From: a virus
DNA length: 55,806 bases
Strand: one strand, 5' to 3'
Virus record (IMG/VR): IMGVR_UViG_3300018890_000004
Coordinates: 1 to 55,806 of that record
This document shows positions 40,129-47,873 of the stretch, in pieces. A program made the position numbers and the translations under genes. Within the stretch, counting starts at the first letter, position 1. Each line of letters opens with the position of its first letter. The notes beneath the pieces are model-generated. The model was not told the origin of the DNA and ran no database searches. It saw nothing but the letters and a program-made list of their open reading frames with translations.

Positions 40129-41348
40129 TAAATTTTAACCCAAATTTACCAGTATATGAAATATTTACTACTGGCGGTAGCATATTTGCAGTCAATTTTA
40201 AATCTGAAATTGAAGCAGAAGAAAACTATCTTTTAGAGCATCCTATCGATGGCTATTTAGGTATAGGGGAAGTAACACCAATAGATTTGAATGATGACGG
40301 TGAGGATTGCAACCTAGACGGGGGTTGCCCAGCCGATAGAATTATCAGAGGTGCCAAGGGTCGTTTTGCTGGTTGTCGTCCTGCTGGCGGTGGCGGTGGC
40401 GGGGGTGGTGCGGCAGCATCAGAAGCTGAAGTGCCAAAAACAATAAACTCTAAAACCAACCTTGCACAATTGCGAGCGATAGCCCAAAAGGAAGGTGTAG
40501 AAGTCCCTACAAAGGGTGCAAACAAGCGTCAGACGTGGATTGATGCTATTGAGAAAAAGGCAGGGGATAAATACAAAGGTAAGACGGGTAGACCGAGTAG
40601 TAAAAGCGGGGGTGAACCTGTTAAGAAAACACAGACAGCAGCCCCCGCTTCTACTGGTCGCCCAGCTTTCAAAAGTAGTGATAACATTGACAAAATTGAT
40701 AAAGATTTGGTCTCATGGCGTAAAGATTATAAAGACATAAATAATATTCTCAAAAAGAACAGGCTAGAAAGAAACATTTCTATTAATGAAGCTTTGCTCA
40801 AGTCTCCAAACAAAGATGTTGTAGAAAGAGCGCAAAAAGCTATTGATGATGATAAGTTTACACTTTCGCAAATAACACCAAAAATACCGAAGGATAGCCC
40901 ATATTTAAATGTAGATAATCCTGATAGATTAAGTGGTAATTACTTAATAGGTGGCTTAGTTGCAGATTCTAAAGGTTCTGAAAAAATAGCCGTCTATGAT
41001 GGCAAAGGCAACGTACAAGCAGCAGCAGCCTATCAAAAAATAGACCAGGAATACATAGATAACTTTGGAGGGAAAGACCCTCATATTTATGTTGATTACC
41101 TTGCCACGGCACCCTGGAACATAGCAAAAACTGATAAAACTGTAAGAGGTGCAGGTACTGAGGCAATCATAAGCGCGGTAGAACTAAGTAAGAAAGAGGG
41201 TTTTGATGGTCGTGTTAGACTTTCACCTACTGACGATGCTAAGCCATTCTACGACAAGTTAGGATTTAAACTTGATAAAGATTCGGGTTACGACTACGAA
41301 TTATCTCCGCAAGATGCTAAAATACTGTTATCCAAAGTAGGTAGATAA
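40125..41348 (+). CDS. head-region protein with SAP-like and GNAT acetyltransferase domains
   Basis: 407 aa, overlapping portal by four bases. N-terminal ~75 residues unknown, then RGAKGRFAGCRPAGGGGGGGG, a glycine hinge, then a SAP/Rho-N-like helix pair (TNLAQLRAIAQKEGVEVPTK.. RQTWIDAIE, 111-143). A linker carries KSGGEP and APASTG from dispersed repeats. Residues about 265-385 are GNAT-like: KIAVYDGKGNVQAAAAYQ, VDYLATAPWN, RGAGTEAI (acetyl-CoA loop, 341-348) and FYDKLGF (375-381). An enzyme encoded between portal and the MuF gene may be packaged and ejected with DNA. Confidence 0.72.
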   Translation: MINFNPNLPVYEIFTTGGSIFAVNFKSEIEAEENYLLEHPIDGYLGIGEVTPIDLNDDGEDCNLDGGCPADRIIRGAKGRFAGCRPAGGGGGGGGAAASEAEVPKTINSKTNLAQLRAIAQKEGVEVPTKGANKRQTWIDAIEKKAGDKYKGKTGRPSSKSGGEPVKKTQTAAPASTGRPAFKSSDNIDKIDKDLVSWRKDYKDINNILKKNRLERNISINEALLKSPNKDVVERAQKAIDDDKFTLSQITPKIPKDSPYLNVDNPDRLSGNYLIGGLVADSKGSEKIAVYDGKGNVQAAAAYQKIDQEYIDNFGGKDPHIYVDYLATAPWNIAKTDKTVRGAGTEAIISAVELSKKEGFDGRVRLSPTDDAKPFYDKLGFKLDKDSGYDYELSPQDAKILLSKVGR

Positions 41349-41350
41349 CC

Positions 41351-41488
41351 ATGGTTGACCAAAATTTTTTAGATGAACTGTATCAATTAGAAGAGGAATG
41401 CACGCCGCTAGTCAGTAAAGATGTAAAGAAAAAACCCCCAAAAAATGATAAAGGTGATAAAATAGAAAAACCAAAAACTCAGGGTTAA
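41351..41488 (+). CDS. small charged protein, 45 aa
   Basis: MVDQNFLDELYQLEEECTPL then a Lys/Pro-rich tail. Two bases after the GNAT gene and four before the next, so part of the same transcript. Its small size and charge suit a morphogenesis helper; function unknown. Confidence 0.5.
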   Translation: MVDQNFLDELYQLEEECTPLVSKDVKKKPPKNDKGDKIEKPKTQG

Positions 41489-41492
41489 TGCC

Positions 41493-41723
41493 ATGTTTGA
41501 TGATTTTGCGGAATCGATGATCGAGTACATTAAAGCGGGGGATGCTTACGACTACGAAACATTTGTAACAAATTGTATGGGATTGGGCGACTCTGAAAAA
41601 GAAATGGCAGCCGCGATACTTCGCTATATGTCACCTATCACAGACGACCCCAACATAAAAATGAGATTCAAAATTTGTGTATCTGAATTGCAAAAGGTTG
41701 ATGCATACATCACTTACAGTTAG
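41493..41723 (+). CDS. small hypothetical protein, 76 aa
   Basis: Acidic helical protein (FDDFAESMIEYIKAGDAYDYETF, EKEMAAAILRYMS). IKAGDA is written by a dispersed repeat. Its end overlaps the start of the MuF-like gene by 23 bases. Unknown, structural region. Confidence 0.6.
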   Translation: MFDDFAESMIEYIKAGDAYDYETFVTNCMGLGDSEKEMAAAILRYMSPITDDPNIKMRFKICVSELQKVDAYITYS

Positions 41724-42411
41724 TAAAGCACCTTTACTAAAATTTAATTGGGACGCTTTACCAAGTGAAATCTATTATGATTACAAGGTAAAGCGTTTTC
41801 GTTTTTCTGGAGGTTCCCCCGCTTCCCCGCAACGAGGAACCTTTATCAGTAGAGCCGATGCAATAGAACTACAGCGTAATTATTTAAGCCGTATCACGCG
41901 TGAATTTGTATCCTTGGCACCTCGTATAATTTCAGGTGAAATAGGAGTCTACAAAGAAGCAGGAGAACTTTTAAAAAAAATTCACTTGAGCAACACAATT
42001 ATAGAAGCGGGGGGCATAGACCGATTAACACAATCTCAGTTAGGCACTATAGGAAACATCTTAAAAAAACAATACTACGCGGGTAAAGATGATGAAACTG
42101 GCAAATCATACGGTCTAAAACACCTTTTTAAAGAGGTGGCAGCCACCCCCGATTATAGTAAATCAATGTTGACAAATAGGCTCACCATGTATGCAGAATC
42201 GGGCAAAATTTCAGGTTCAACTGTTAAGCAGTCTATAGAATTGCTCAATGGAAAAACCGAAATGAAACGCATACTTGGCGCTACTGATGCTCATTGTGAA
42301 GATTGTTTAAGATACGCGTCAGCAAGTTATCAACCAATAGGGGTTTTACCACTTCCTAAAACTGCGTGTAGGTGTCGCACAAGGTGCTTGTGTACTGTTG
42401 TATACCGCTAA
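41701..42411 (+). CDS. MuF-like minor head protein
   Basis: 236 aa. Start at 41701, with AAAGG four bases upstream. The C-terminus TDAHCEDCLRYAS.. LPLPKTACRCRTRCLCTVVY is the Cys-rich ending of MuF-type minor head proteins (CxxC, then LP..g..C.C.C). It follows portal as in Mu-like phages. VSKAPLLK near the N-terminus is encoded by GTAAAGCACCTTTAC, and GSPASP and EAGGI are G-rich repeat products. A minor head protein that helps link portal and capsid and may enter the host. Confidence 0.75.
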   Translation: MHTSLTVSKAPLLKFNWDALPSEIYYDYKVKRFRFSGGSPASPQRGTFISRADAIELQRNYLSRITREFVSLAPRIISGEIGVYKEAGELLKKIHLSNTIIEAGGIDRLTQSQLGTIGNILKKQYYAGKDDETGKSYGLKHLFKEVAATPDYSKSMLTNRLTMYAESGKISGSTVKQSIELLNGKTEMKRILGATDAHCEDCLRYASASYQPIGVLPLPKTACRCRTRCLCTVVYR

Positions 42412-42420
42412 TCTATCCAA

Positions 42421-42450
42421 TTGCATATACAAACATCTAGAGGAATATGT
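42421..42450 (+). promoter_or_regulatory. putative promoter with operator for the winged-helix gene
   Basis: TTGCAT (42421-42426) with AATATG/TTAAAATG after about 17-23 bases, and an operator-like ACAAACATCTAGAGGAATATGT between them. A second CTCTAGATAT lies just before the ATG of 42484. The match to the early operator is partial. Confidence 0.5.
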
Positions 42451-42483
42451 TAAAATGTAAATACTCCTCTAGATATATTAATA

Positions 42484-42753
42484 ATGACACACCCCACAAA
42501 AGGTCAAAAAACAACTAGGGAAAAAGTAAATACTTCAAAGTCGAGAAAAGATAGAATTCTTGACTACATTAACAAGAATCACAACAAAAAGTTTTCAATT
42601 GTTGACATTTTTAACCAGTTCAGTTTTAACACTGATACGGGAACAATTCGAGGAATTTTAGAAGAATTGTACAAAGAACAGCTAATAGAATCAGAAATTG
42701 ATACCAGCCCTAAAGGTGGTAACACATTGTACTTTTCTAAAAATGCGTTGTAA
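42484..42753 (+). CDS. winged-helix DNA-binding protein, 89 aa
   Basis: A basic N-terminal tail (KGQKTTREKVNTSKSRK) then a winged helix: KDRILDYINKNHNKKFSIVDIF, NTDTGTIRGILEELYKEQLIES, and a hairpin wing (TSPKGGNTLYFS). Likely a transcription regulator. Operator-like sequences on both sides of its start make it another candidate to read the early operator. It lies at the end of the head block before thyX. Confidence 0.7.
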   Translation: MTHPTKGQKTTREKVNTSKSRKDRILDYINKNHNKKFSIVDIFNQFSFNTDTGTIRGILEELYKEQLIESEIDTSPKGGNTLYFSKNAL

Positions 42754-42783
42754 TGGCTGATAGTCTAGAAGCGGGGGGCTGAT

Positions 42784-43617
42784 ATGTGGACAGAAGAAGA
42801 ATTAGACTTTGAAATAACTAAAGAAAAAGTTGCAGAGATGCAGCTACATCTGATAAAGCAACTGTATCCAGATGGTTTTTTTGACCGTATCAGCAATTTT
42901 GATTACGGGTTTCATGTAACTGTGGTAGCTGCTACGCCGTTACCCCAGCATCTGGTTTATTTGGGTATGCATCAATGTTACTCTACAGAGGCTGTTGCAT
43001 GGTCTTCTAAGCTCACAGAATCCGAATGTGGACAAATTGACGTTAAGAGACTTTTAGAGGGTGGCAAGGGTCACTATAGCCCCTATGAACACGCATCAAT
43101 TACTTTTGTGATTGAAGGTGTCAATCATGGCACCCTTCAGCAGTTGCTTAGGTCACGTATCGGCGTTAGTCCATCTGTACAGTCGTTTAGGTATACGTCA
43201 AACCATATTCTAGAAGCTGCCAGTGGAGAACGAGATATTGAAAAAGTTGTTTACATCCGTCCACCTGGCACATATCACGATAGGGAATCGGGAATTTACT
43301 CCTACGATCCATCAACAAGAGCAGAAGATTTGAGCCTGTGTAGCTTCCTAGTAAAGCACGTGGCAAAGCGTCTTAAAAACGGAATGCCCCCTGAGCAAGC
43401 CAGAGGACAGCTACCATTTGATTATCGGCAAAACGCCATAATTACCTATAACGCACGCTCTCTTATGGGATTTTTCGACCGTAGAAGCAAGCGTGATGCA
43501 CAAAATGAAATACAAATCTTAACTAAGTTGTTGATGGAAAAATTTATCTGTTGGGTACCGGAAACAGCAGAATACTACATGAAAAATAGGGCAGGTAAGG
43601 CTTTACTTTCTCCGTAG
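42784..43617 (+). CDS. thyX: flavin-dependent thymidylate synthase
   Basis: 277 aa. Methylates dUMP to dTMP with FAD and folate, complementing dcd. HYSPYEHASITFVIEGV (97-113), the signature RSRIGVSPSVQS (123-134; the usual RHRx7S with Ser for His), and NARSLMGFFDRRSKRDAQNEIQ near the C-terminus match ThyX. IKQLYPDG near residue 24 is written by the palindromic repeat (ATAAAGCAACTGTATCC, diverged). A dispersed repeat sits directly upstream (42767-42778). The His-to-Ser change in the signature may alter FAD binding. Confidence 0.92.
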   Translation: MWTEEELDFEITKEKVAEMQLHLIKQLYPDGFFDRISNFDYGFHVTVVAATPLPQHLVYLGMHQCYSTEAVAWSSKLTESECGQIDVKRLLEGGKGHYSPYEHASITFVIEGVNHGTLQQLLRSRIGVSPSVQSFRYTSNHILEAASGERDIEKVVYIRPPGTYHDRESGIYSYDPSTRAEDLSLCSFLVKHVAKRLKNGMPPEQARGQLPFDYRQNAIITYNARSLMGFFDRRSKRDAQNEIQILTKLLMEKFICWVPETAEYYMKNRAGKALLSP

Positions 43618-43679
43618 AAAATGTTAGAATCATGTCAACCGCAACGGCAAACGCCGAAGCAAGCACCCTGATAGCTGAA

Positions 43680-43715
43680 AACCCCCTTATCTCTGAGTAG
43701 GATAAGGGGGTTTTT
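43680..43715. terminator. bidirectional terminator
   Basis: AACCCCCTTAT pairs with ATAAGGGGGTT, then TTT; it separates thyX from the converging operon. Confidence 0.88.
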
Positions 43716-43716
43716 C

Positions 43717-43950
43717 TCATTCAATCAGTTTTATCGGGTTCAGTGGCAACTTTGTAAACTGGTTGCCTATGTGGTAATCGGGGGGTTCCATCACCTTTCT
43801 CACAACCTCCAATTGCACCCCCGCTTCTATTATTGCCTGAGCGTGTTCTGGAATATCTGCCAAGTCTCCATTATCTGCTGCATAGCCAATTAGCTCAATC
43901 AGTCCTTTAATCTGGCTTAAATCCAATTGTACAGGGTGTAATCTTCTCAT
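43717..43950 (-). CDS. hypothetical protein, 77 aa
   Basis: Small protein (LDLSQIKGLIELIGYAADNGDLADIPEHAQAIIEAGVQLEVV) with a mostly helical pattern and IIEAGV from a dispersed repeat. Last gene of the minus operon that starts at 44881. Coupled upstream by a four-base overlap. Unknown. Confidence 0.65.
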   Translation of the reverse strand: MRRLHPVQLDLSQIKGLIELIGYAADNGDLADIPEHAQAIIEAGVQLEVVRKVMEPPDYHIGNQFTKLPLNPIKLIE

Positions 43951-44198
43951 GCTTCACTCCAAGTAACAACACCTTCTAATTTATATCTGCCTATGGGTGG
44001 CGGGGGCAATACGACGGGAGTCCAATACAGCACCTCATCAAAATTTAAAAACTGGTCAGTATATCCGTAGTTTAGAACCCTTTCACGCGTAGTTGTTCCC
44101 AAATGAACACCCAACGAACGGTCAATGTAGAAAATCAAATCACCCACATCGGGTTTTATTTCGCTCATCAGATGCCACACGCCATTAACGTTATCCAT
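43947..44198 (-). CDS. DUF551-like protein, 83 aa
   Basis: Start at ATG 44198, overlapping the previous stop (TAATG). WHLMSEIKPDVGDLIFYID, then LYWTPVVLPPPP fits DUF551 (W..m.e..P..g..., W.PlP.PP), a small domain frequent in phages with no known role. A paralogue of the gene directly upstream. Confidence 0.65.
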   Translation of the reverse strand: MDNVNGVWHLMSEIKPDVGDLIFYIDRSLGVHLGTTTRERVLNYGYTDQFLNFDEVLYWTPVVLPPPPIGRYKLEGVVTWSEA

Positions 44199-44419
44199 TA
44201 TGCCCACCCTTCTATAGGTAATTCTGGAATGATTATCGGACACCAAAAAACAACAATTTCAGCGTTAATTAGCTTTTTTGATATAACCAGTTGAAAAAAC
44301 AATTGGTTATTAGTTTGCACAGCACACGCAATATGGATGTGTTTACCTTTGATAGCTATAAAAACCATGTCACCGTTGTTAGGTGTATCTGGAAAAAGCT
44401 TAATCCATTCTTGTTTCAT
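44198..44419 (-). CDS. DUF551-like protein, 73 aa
   Basis: WIKLFPDTPNNGDMVFIAIKG, then VVFWCPIIIPELP follows the same plan as the next gene, so a tandem duplication is likely. AAGGAG precedes the ATG. Function unknown. Confidence 0.65.
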   Translation of the reverse strand: MKQEWIKLFPDTPNNGDMVFIAIKGKHIHIACAVQTNNQLFFQLVISKKLINAEIVVFWCPIIIPELPIEGWA

Positions 44420-44455
44420 AATCTCCTTGTAAGACCCCCTGAAGGGGTCTATATT

Positions 44456-44881
44456 TTACTTCTTGGTTGGACGTTTTCTAGTTGCTCTAGGTTTTGCTGC
44501 TGGTTTTTCAGTTTCTGTTGCAGTAGAAGCGGGGGGCGGTGTTGGCTCCTCTTTCACCTTGGTTTCAATGTTGATTTCTTGGTATCCGCCAGGGACAAAA
44601 GACCGTCTACCAGTCTTCTTAAAAAGTTGGTCAACTACATCGGCAATAAATTCCTGCTTTTCAATAATGAGTGTTAATAATTCCAAGTTTAAAAATAACT
44701 GTTCCTGGTTTTCCATGAAACAATCAGCACCCCTGTATGGTTCAAAAACATCATAAATCAATTCCTCTTTTATAAACGCCCTTGCATATTGAAAAACTTT
44801 ATCACTGATGAGGCTCTCCAAACCCATTTCAGAACAAATGTAACCGTTCTCTGTTTTATCAATTCGAGCTATTTTCGACAT
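44456..44881 (-). CDS. hypothetical early protein with basic tail, 141 aa
   Basis: A helical domain of about 100 residues (KVFQYARAFIKEELIYDVFE.. LELLTLIIEKQEFIADVVDQLFKK) followed by PTPPPASTATETE, from a dispersed repeat, and a highly basic end (KPRATRKRPTKK). The layout, folded domain, repeat-derived linker, basic tail, is like those seen in other early proteins here. First gene after the operator promoter at 44920. Confidence 0.65.
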   Translation of the reverse strand: MSKIARIDKTENGYICSEMGLESLISDKVFQYARAFIKEELIYDVFEPYRGADCFMENQEQLFLNLELLTLIIEKQEFIADVVDQLFKKTGRRSFVPGGYQEINIETKVKEEPTPPPASTATETEKPAAKPRATRKRPTKK

Positions 44882-44919
44882 TTGAGTAAAGCACCTTTAC
44901 TACTTGGTTTACTTAATTA

Positions 44920-44948
44920 ATACTAACGAACATCTAGACGATTGTCAA
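44920..44948 (-). promoter_or_regulatory. early-type promoter with operator, minus strand
   Basis: On the minus strand TTGACA (44948-44943), spacer ATCGTCTAGATGTTCGT, TAGTAT (44925-44920). It drives 44881 down to 43717. GTAAAGCACCTTTAC lies between promoter and gene. Confidence 0.85.
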
Positions 44949-44950
44949 GG

Positions 44951-45358
44951 CTAATCTGAATATTTATTGATGATATATATCAACTCCTGTTTTGACTCTG
45001 TAAAGTAAAGTATTATAGCAGATTCCTCGCTCTTGACACCAAAAGTGTAGAACCTTTTTAACACTTTCCAGTTATCATCCTTTAGATATTTATGTTTGAC
45101 TAGACCATCCTCTACACCCCCTTGAAGGTTGCTTAAATCGGGGGGATGACCGGGAACAGGTTTGATATTAAATTGGAAGACCATAGAGTGAAATTCGGGG
45201 GGTATGGTCAAACCTGTAGTTGTGATGTACTGGTTAAATTGCTCTTGCCATTTCCTATAGTTTCCTATCGAGTGTGTCATATTTCCGTATTTCCCAAGCT
45301 GACCGCGTGGTTTGGGATGTGCTTTCATAGGTAGGAAAATTTTTCTTATAGTCATCAA
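44951..45358 (-). CDS. RusA-like Holliday junction resolvase
   Basis: 135 aa. FLPMKAHPKPRGQLGKYGN matches the RusA opening (f.ip..P.pKgR), and HPPDLSNLQGGVEDGLVKHK then LKDDNWKVL matches its metal-binding DxxN..DgL...DD core. RusA cuts four-way junctions made in replication and recombination and can clear branches before packaging. It overlaps the upstream HTH gene by 104 bases in another frame, an unusually long overlap. Confidence 0.82.
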   Translation of the reverse strand: MMTIRKIFLPMKAHPKPRGQLGKYGNMTHSIGNYRKWQEQFNQYITTTGLTIPPEFHSMVFQFNIKPVPGHPPDLSNLQGGVEDGLVKHKYLKDDNWKVLKRFYTFGVKSEESAIILYFTESKQELIYIINKYSD

Positions 45359-45560
45359 ACGTAAGCCCCCTTTGCTCTAAATACTTAATCAAAGCTAGTA
45401 AATCAGTCAGCTTAGTAGATGAGAAATTTGAAGATTCCCATCTACTAATTGAACCCAGTGATACACCAATTGCTTGAGCTACTTCACTCTGTGTTATGCC
45501 TGCTAGAGTGCGCTTTCTGACAATATCTTGAACTAGCCTAACTATGCTCTCTGATTGCAT
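45255..45560 (-). CDS. Cro/CI-type helix-turn-helix regulator
   Basis: 101 aa. Residues 21-42 (GITQSEVAQAIGVSLGSISRWE) are a textbook XRE helix-turn-helix, followed by SSTKLTDLLALIKYLEQRG. Half-sites ending ACAA/TTGT are common for such proteins, and the genome-wide operator has ACAAT..ATTGT ends. It is itself transcribed from an operator promoter (46075), so negative feedback is plausible. It competes with the ribbon-helix-helix genes as candidate for the regulon repressor. Confidence 0.85.
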   Translation of the reverse strand: MQSESIVRLVQDIVRKRTLAGITQSEVAQAIGVSLGSISRWESSNFSSTKLTDLLALIKYLEQRGLTFDDYKKNFPTYESTSQTTRSAWEIRKYDTLDRKL

Positions 45561-46048
45561 AAGTAATCAATTACTTTTTGTAGAAGGAAGTGAGGAACAA
45601 ACCCCCCGCTTTTGTATCTCTCAGCAGCTTTTTTAACAGCCAACTCTTCATAGTATTTATTTTCATCCATAGTATAAGTAATTATAACATCGTCTATACA
45701 TTCATCACTTTTTTTTCTTTCAGGTTTATTTTGATAGCTGTGTATAAACTGTGTTATACGCTTACCCCATAAATGATAGTCGGAGTCATTTTTGTGAAAT
45801 TGAGCTTCTAACTGTTCCAAATCAAAGCTATCTTGACCAATGTCCAAAGGCTCAGATTTAGAAGGATGCTTGTCACCTGGGTAAGGAATCCATCCTTTCT
45901 TAATTAACCTGACACCATACAAATAAGATGTTAAATCGGGGGTGGGTGATGTTGGATATTCCCCCGCGTATTCAATCCACTTTTCCCCGTTATGTTTCCA
46001 AAGTTTGCAGGTATCTGAGTCTTCCGTTTTTCTTTTCTTAGCTGCCAT
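45542..46048 (-). CDS. hypothetical early protein, 168 aa
   Basis: Start at 46048; the frame is open to 46084 but that part is promoter. Basic N-terminus (AAKKRKTEDSDT), then a mixed domain (CKLWKHNGEKWIEYAGEYPTSP.. GVRLIKKGWIPYPGDKHPS) and a helical, charged C-terminal half with DDVIITYTMDENKYYEELAVKK. YAGEYP and YKSGGF are repeat products. Unknown; head of the operon with the HTH and RusA genes. Confidence 0.65.
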   Translation of the reverse strand: MAAKKRKTEDSDTCKLWKHNGEKWIEYAGEYPTSPTPDLTSYLYGVRLIKKGWIPYPGDKHPSKSEPLDIGQDSFDLEQLEAQFHKNDSDYHLWGKRITQFIHSYQNKPERKKSDECIDDVIITYTMDENKYYEELAVKKAAERYKSGGFVPHFLLQKVIDYLCNQRA

Positions 46049-46074
46049 ATATAATCCCGTCGCGTTCTTTATCC

Positions 46075-46103
46075 ATACTAACAATCATCTAGATGTTTGT
46101 CAA
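46075..46103 (-). promoter_or_regulatory. early-type promoter with operator, minus strand
   Basis: On the minus strand TTGACA (46103-46098), spacer AACATCTAGATGATTGT, TAGTAT (46080-46075). The palindromic repeat GGTAAAGCTGC abuts the -35 box. Drives 46048-44951. Confidence 0.87.
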
Positions 46104-46113
46104 GCAGCTTTAC

Positions 46114-46144
46114 CAAAAAAAATGCACCTTTGTTAGAGGTGCAT
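46114..46144 (-). terminator. terminator of the ParB-like gene
   Basis: ATGCACCT pairs exactly with AGGTGCAT around CTAACAA, followed by eight T residues on the minus strand. Confidence 0.9.
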
Positions 46145-46173
46145 GAGGGGAGGACATATTGTGGATGGAAAAT

Positions 46174-47649
46174 TTACCTAGCTGTAATCAGATGGTCGTC
46201 AGTCTCAATAACAGTAGGCTCTGAGGCTGACGGTGTTGCAGGTGGCTCTATAACTGGGATTTCTTCTTCGCTTGCAGTTGCTTCAGGTGCCACAGTGGTT
46301 GCACTTTTGGCATCAGTTACAACAGGTGGTAAAAACTTTTGAGTAGTTGCAGCAAACTTATGAAGCGTTTTGTGGTATTTGTCGTAATTGTCACCGCCAG
46401 CCTCTTTAATATCATCGGCAATTTTAGCGATGTCACTCATAGCAATGGTGACTAGCTCATTAATACCAGCAAACAGTGTGAGAACAGTATCAGCAGCTAA
46501 AACGTTTGTATGCTGCTTAACTAGCTCTAAACTGCTTTCTAAATGCTCCCTAACGTTTTTGACATTTTCAAGTTTTGCCACATCAGAAGGTATGCTGTAA
46601 ACCCGTGAAATAACTTGCTCAGCATCTTGCACATAACGCTCTTTAGTAACAGTAGGCTTGGGAGAAGCGCCACCTGTAGAACCCGGGGCGGGGGGAGTTG
46701 AACCTTCCGGAGAAGTAGAACCAGTACTACCCCCCGCTTTAGCTGCATCATCCTTGGCTTTTGCTTCCTCAGTCAAATCATTAAAATAGTCAATAATAGC
46801 ACTTTTGTAAATGCTGAAGTCTTCAAAAATTTCTACTTTGCCTTCTTTATGCTTTAGAGCGTTTGTTTGAGCCTTTATCCACAATGTGTCTAAATACTTA
46901 TCAATTGATTGATGCAGTTGTTGCTTATCTAAGCCAGGCTCAAACCCTGTTACTTTTTGTATTAGCGTTGCGGCTGCGTCAACACTGATTTTTTCATTTC
47001 TGATATATTCATGAAGCGTTGGGCTTCCATTTTCAATTACCGTGTTATATTGGCTGAGGTTTTGCTTTGTGCGCTTGAACATCAAACAAAGCTTACGAGT
47101 TGCTTCACCTCTAGCTTTCTTTTCATTCATGCCAGATGCAACAAATTCATTTTGAAATTGTATCTTAAGATTATAGGCTAAATTAGCTATATCATAAGGA
47201 TTATGTTTTTTTGTAAAGTCATTGGTTGATACCTGAAAATCAATAGCATCTTCAAGTGTCAACGGTTCTGTAAAGAGCTTATAGGGAACAAGCTTAAAAT
47301 TGTCATCTTTAAGCTCTAAAGTAACTTTGCTGTCTTTTTTCTCTTCACCACCCTCTACTTCTTGTTTTCTTTCAACCCATAACTCAAAAAGCGCTCTAGT
47401 GCGGGTGTTTCCTGAAACAATATATTTTATACCAGTTTCAGGGTCTTGCTCAACTGCAAAAGCCTCTTTTACTTCAATATCATGGTTAGTGTTAACCAGC
47501 GCCACACGCTTTTCAGCAACTGAATCGGTATCTGTAGTTTGACGAATATAAAACTCTGGGCGACAAAAAGCCCAAGTCTTATCTTCAAAAAATGCTTTAT
47601 GTAAATCACCCACTGAAATGTAAAACGTTTCTTCTGATAGTGTAGCCAT
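46174..47649 (-). CDS. ParB-like protein
   Basis: 491 aa. Residues about 74-90 (IKYIVSGNTRTRALFELW) resemble the ParB/Srx box (G.TR..AL); LTLEDAIDFQVSTNDFTKKHNPYDIANLAYNL and RKLCLMFKRTKQNLSQYNTV look like the ParB linker and helix-turn-helix. A Gly/Ser/Pro linker follows (KAGGSTGSTSPEGSTPPAPGS, about 306-335; repeat-rich), then a helical C-terminal domain and an acidic end. ParB proteins bind centromere-like sites or act as nucleases; the three iteron loci are the obvious candidates. No ParA partner is seen. Own promoter at 47682-47711. Confidence 0.68.
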   Translation of the reverse strand: MATLSEETFYISVGDLHKAFFEDKTWAFCRPEFYIRQTTDTDSVAEKRVALVNTNHDIEVKEAFAVEQDPETGIKYIVSGNTRTRALFELWVERKQEVEGGEEKKDSKVTLELKDDNFKLVPYKLFTEPLTLEDAIDFQVSTNDFTKKHNPYDIANLAYNLKIQFQNEFVASGMNEKKARGEATRKLCLMFKRTKQNLSQYNTVIENGSPTLHEYIRNEKISVDAAATLIQKVTGFEPGLDKQQLHQSIDKYLDTLWIKAQTNALKHKEGKVEIFEDFSIYKSAIIDYFNDLTEEAKAKDDAAKAGGSTGSTSPEGSTPPAPGSTGGASPKPTVTKERYVQDAEQVISRVYSIPSDVAKLENVKNVREHLESSLELVKQHTNVLAADTVLTLFAGINELVTIAMSDIAKIADDIKEAGGDNYDKYHKTLHKFAATTQKFLPPVVTDAKSATTVAPEATASEEEIPVIEPPATPSASEPTVIETDDHLITAR

Positions 47650-47681
47650 GGTTTTTCTTTCTCGTTCGTGTTTTTTCTGAC

Positions 47682-47711
47682 TCTTAAATACTAACAGTGA
47701 TTACATAAAAA
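47682..47711 (-). promoter_or_regulatory. promoter of the ParB-like gene (no operator)
   Basis: On the minus strand TTGCTT, 18-base spacer, TAGTAT. Unlike early promoters it lacks the TCTAGA palindrome in the spacer, though GTATAGATGATTATAC lies about 40 bases upstream. So this gene may stay on when the regulon is repressed. Confidence 0.5.
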
Positions 47712-47820
47712 AAGCAATAGTTTATCCATAAATATTTATCTGTATAATCATCTATACGATAAGTAATACATATGCTATTTTTCATAATAATCAAGCAGCT
47801 TTACCAAAAATGTGTTAATA

Positions 47821-47848
47821 AAAAACCCCCGACTGTAGAAGCGGGGGG
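47821..47848 (-). terminator. terminator of the CAP-domain gene
   Basis: CCCCCG pairs with CGGGGG around CTTCTACAGT, followed by six T residues, minus strand. Near-identical to the polymerase terminator at 21938. Confidence 0.85.
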
Positions 47849-47873
47849 TAGTTTATGACCATTCGTATACATT

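Noticed and set aside
44951-45358. Shadow frame of the HTH gene
   Set aside because: The RusA motifs span the whole frame including the overlapped N-terminus, so this is a real overlapping gene.
46054-46084. N-terminal extension of the 45542-46048 gene
   Set aside because: It would begin inside the -10/-35 region of the operator promoter.
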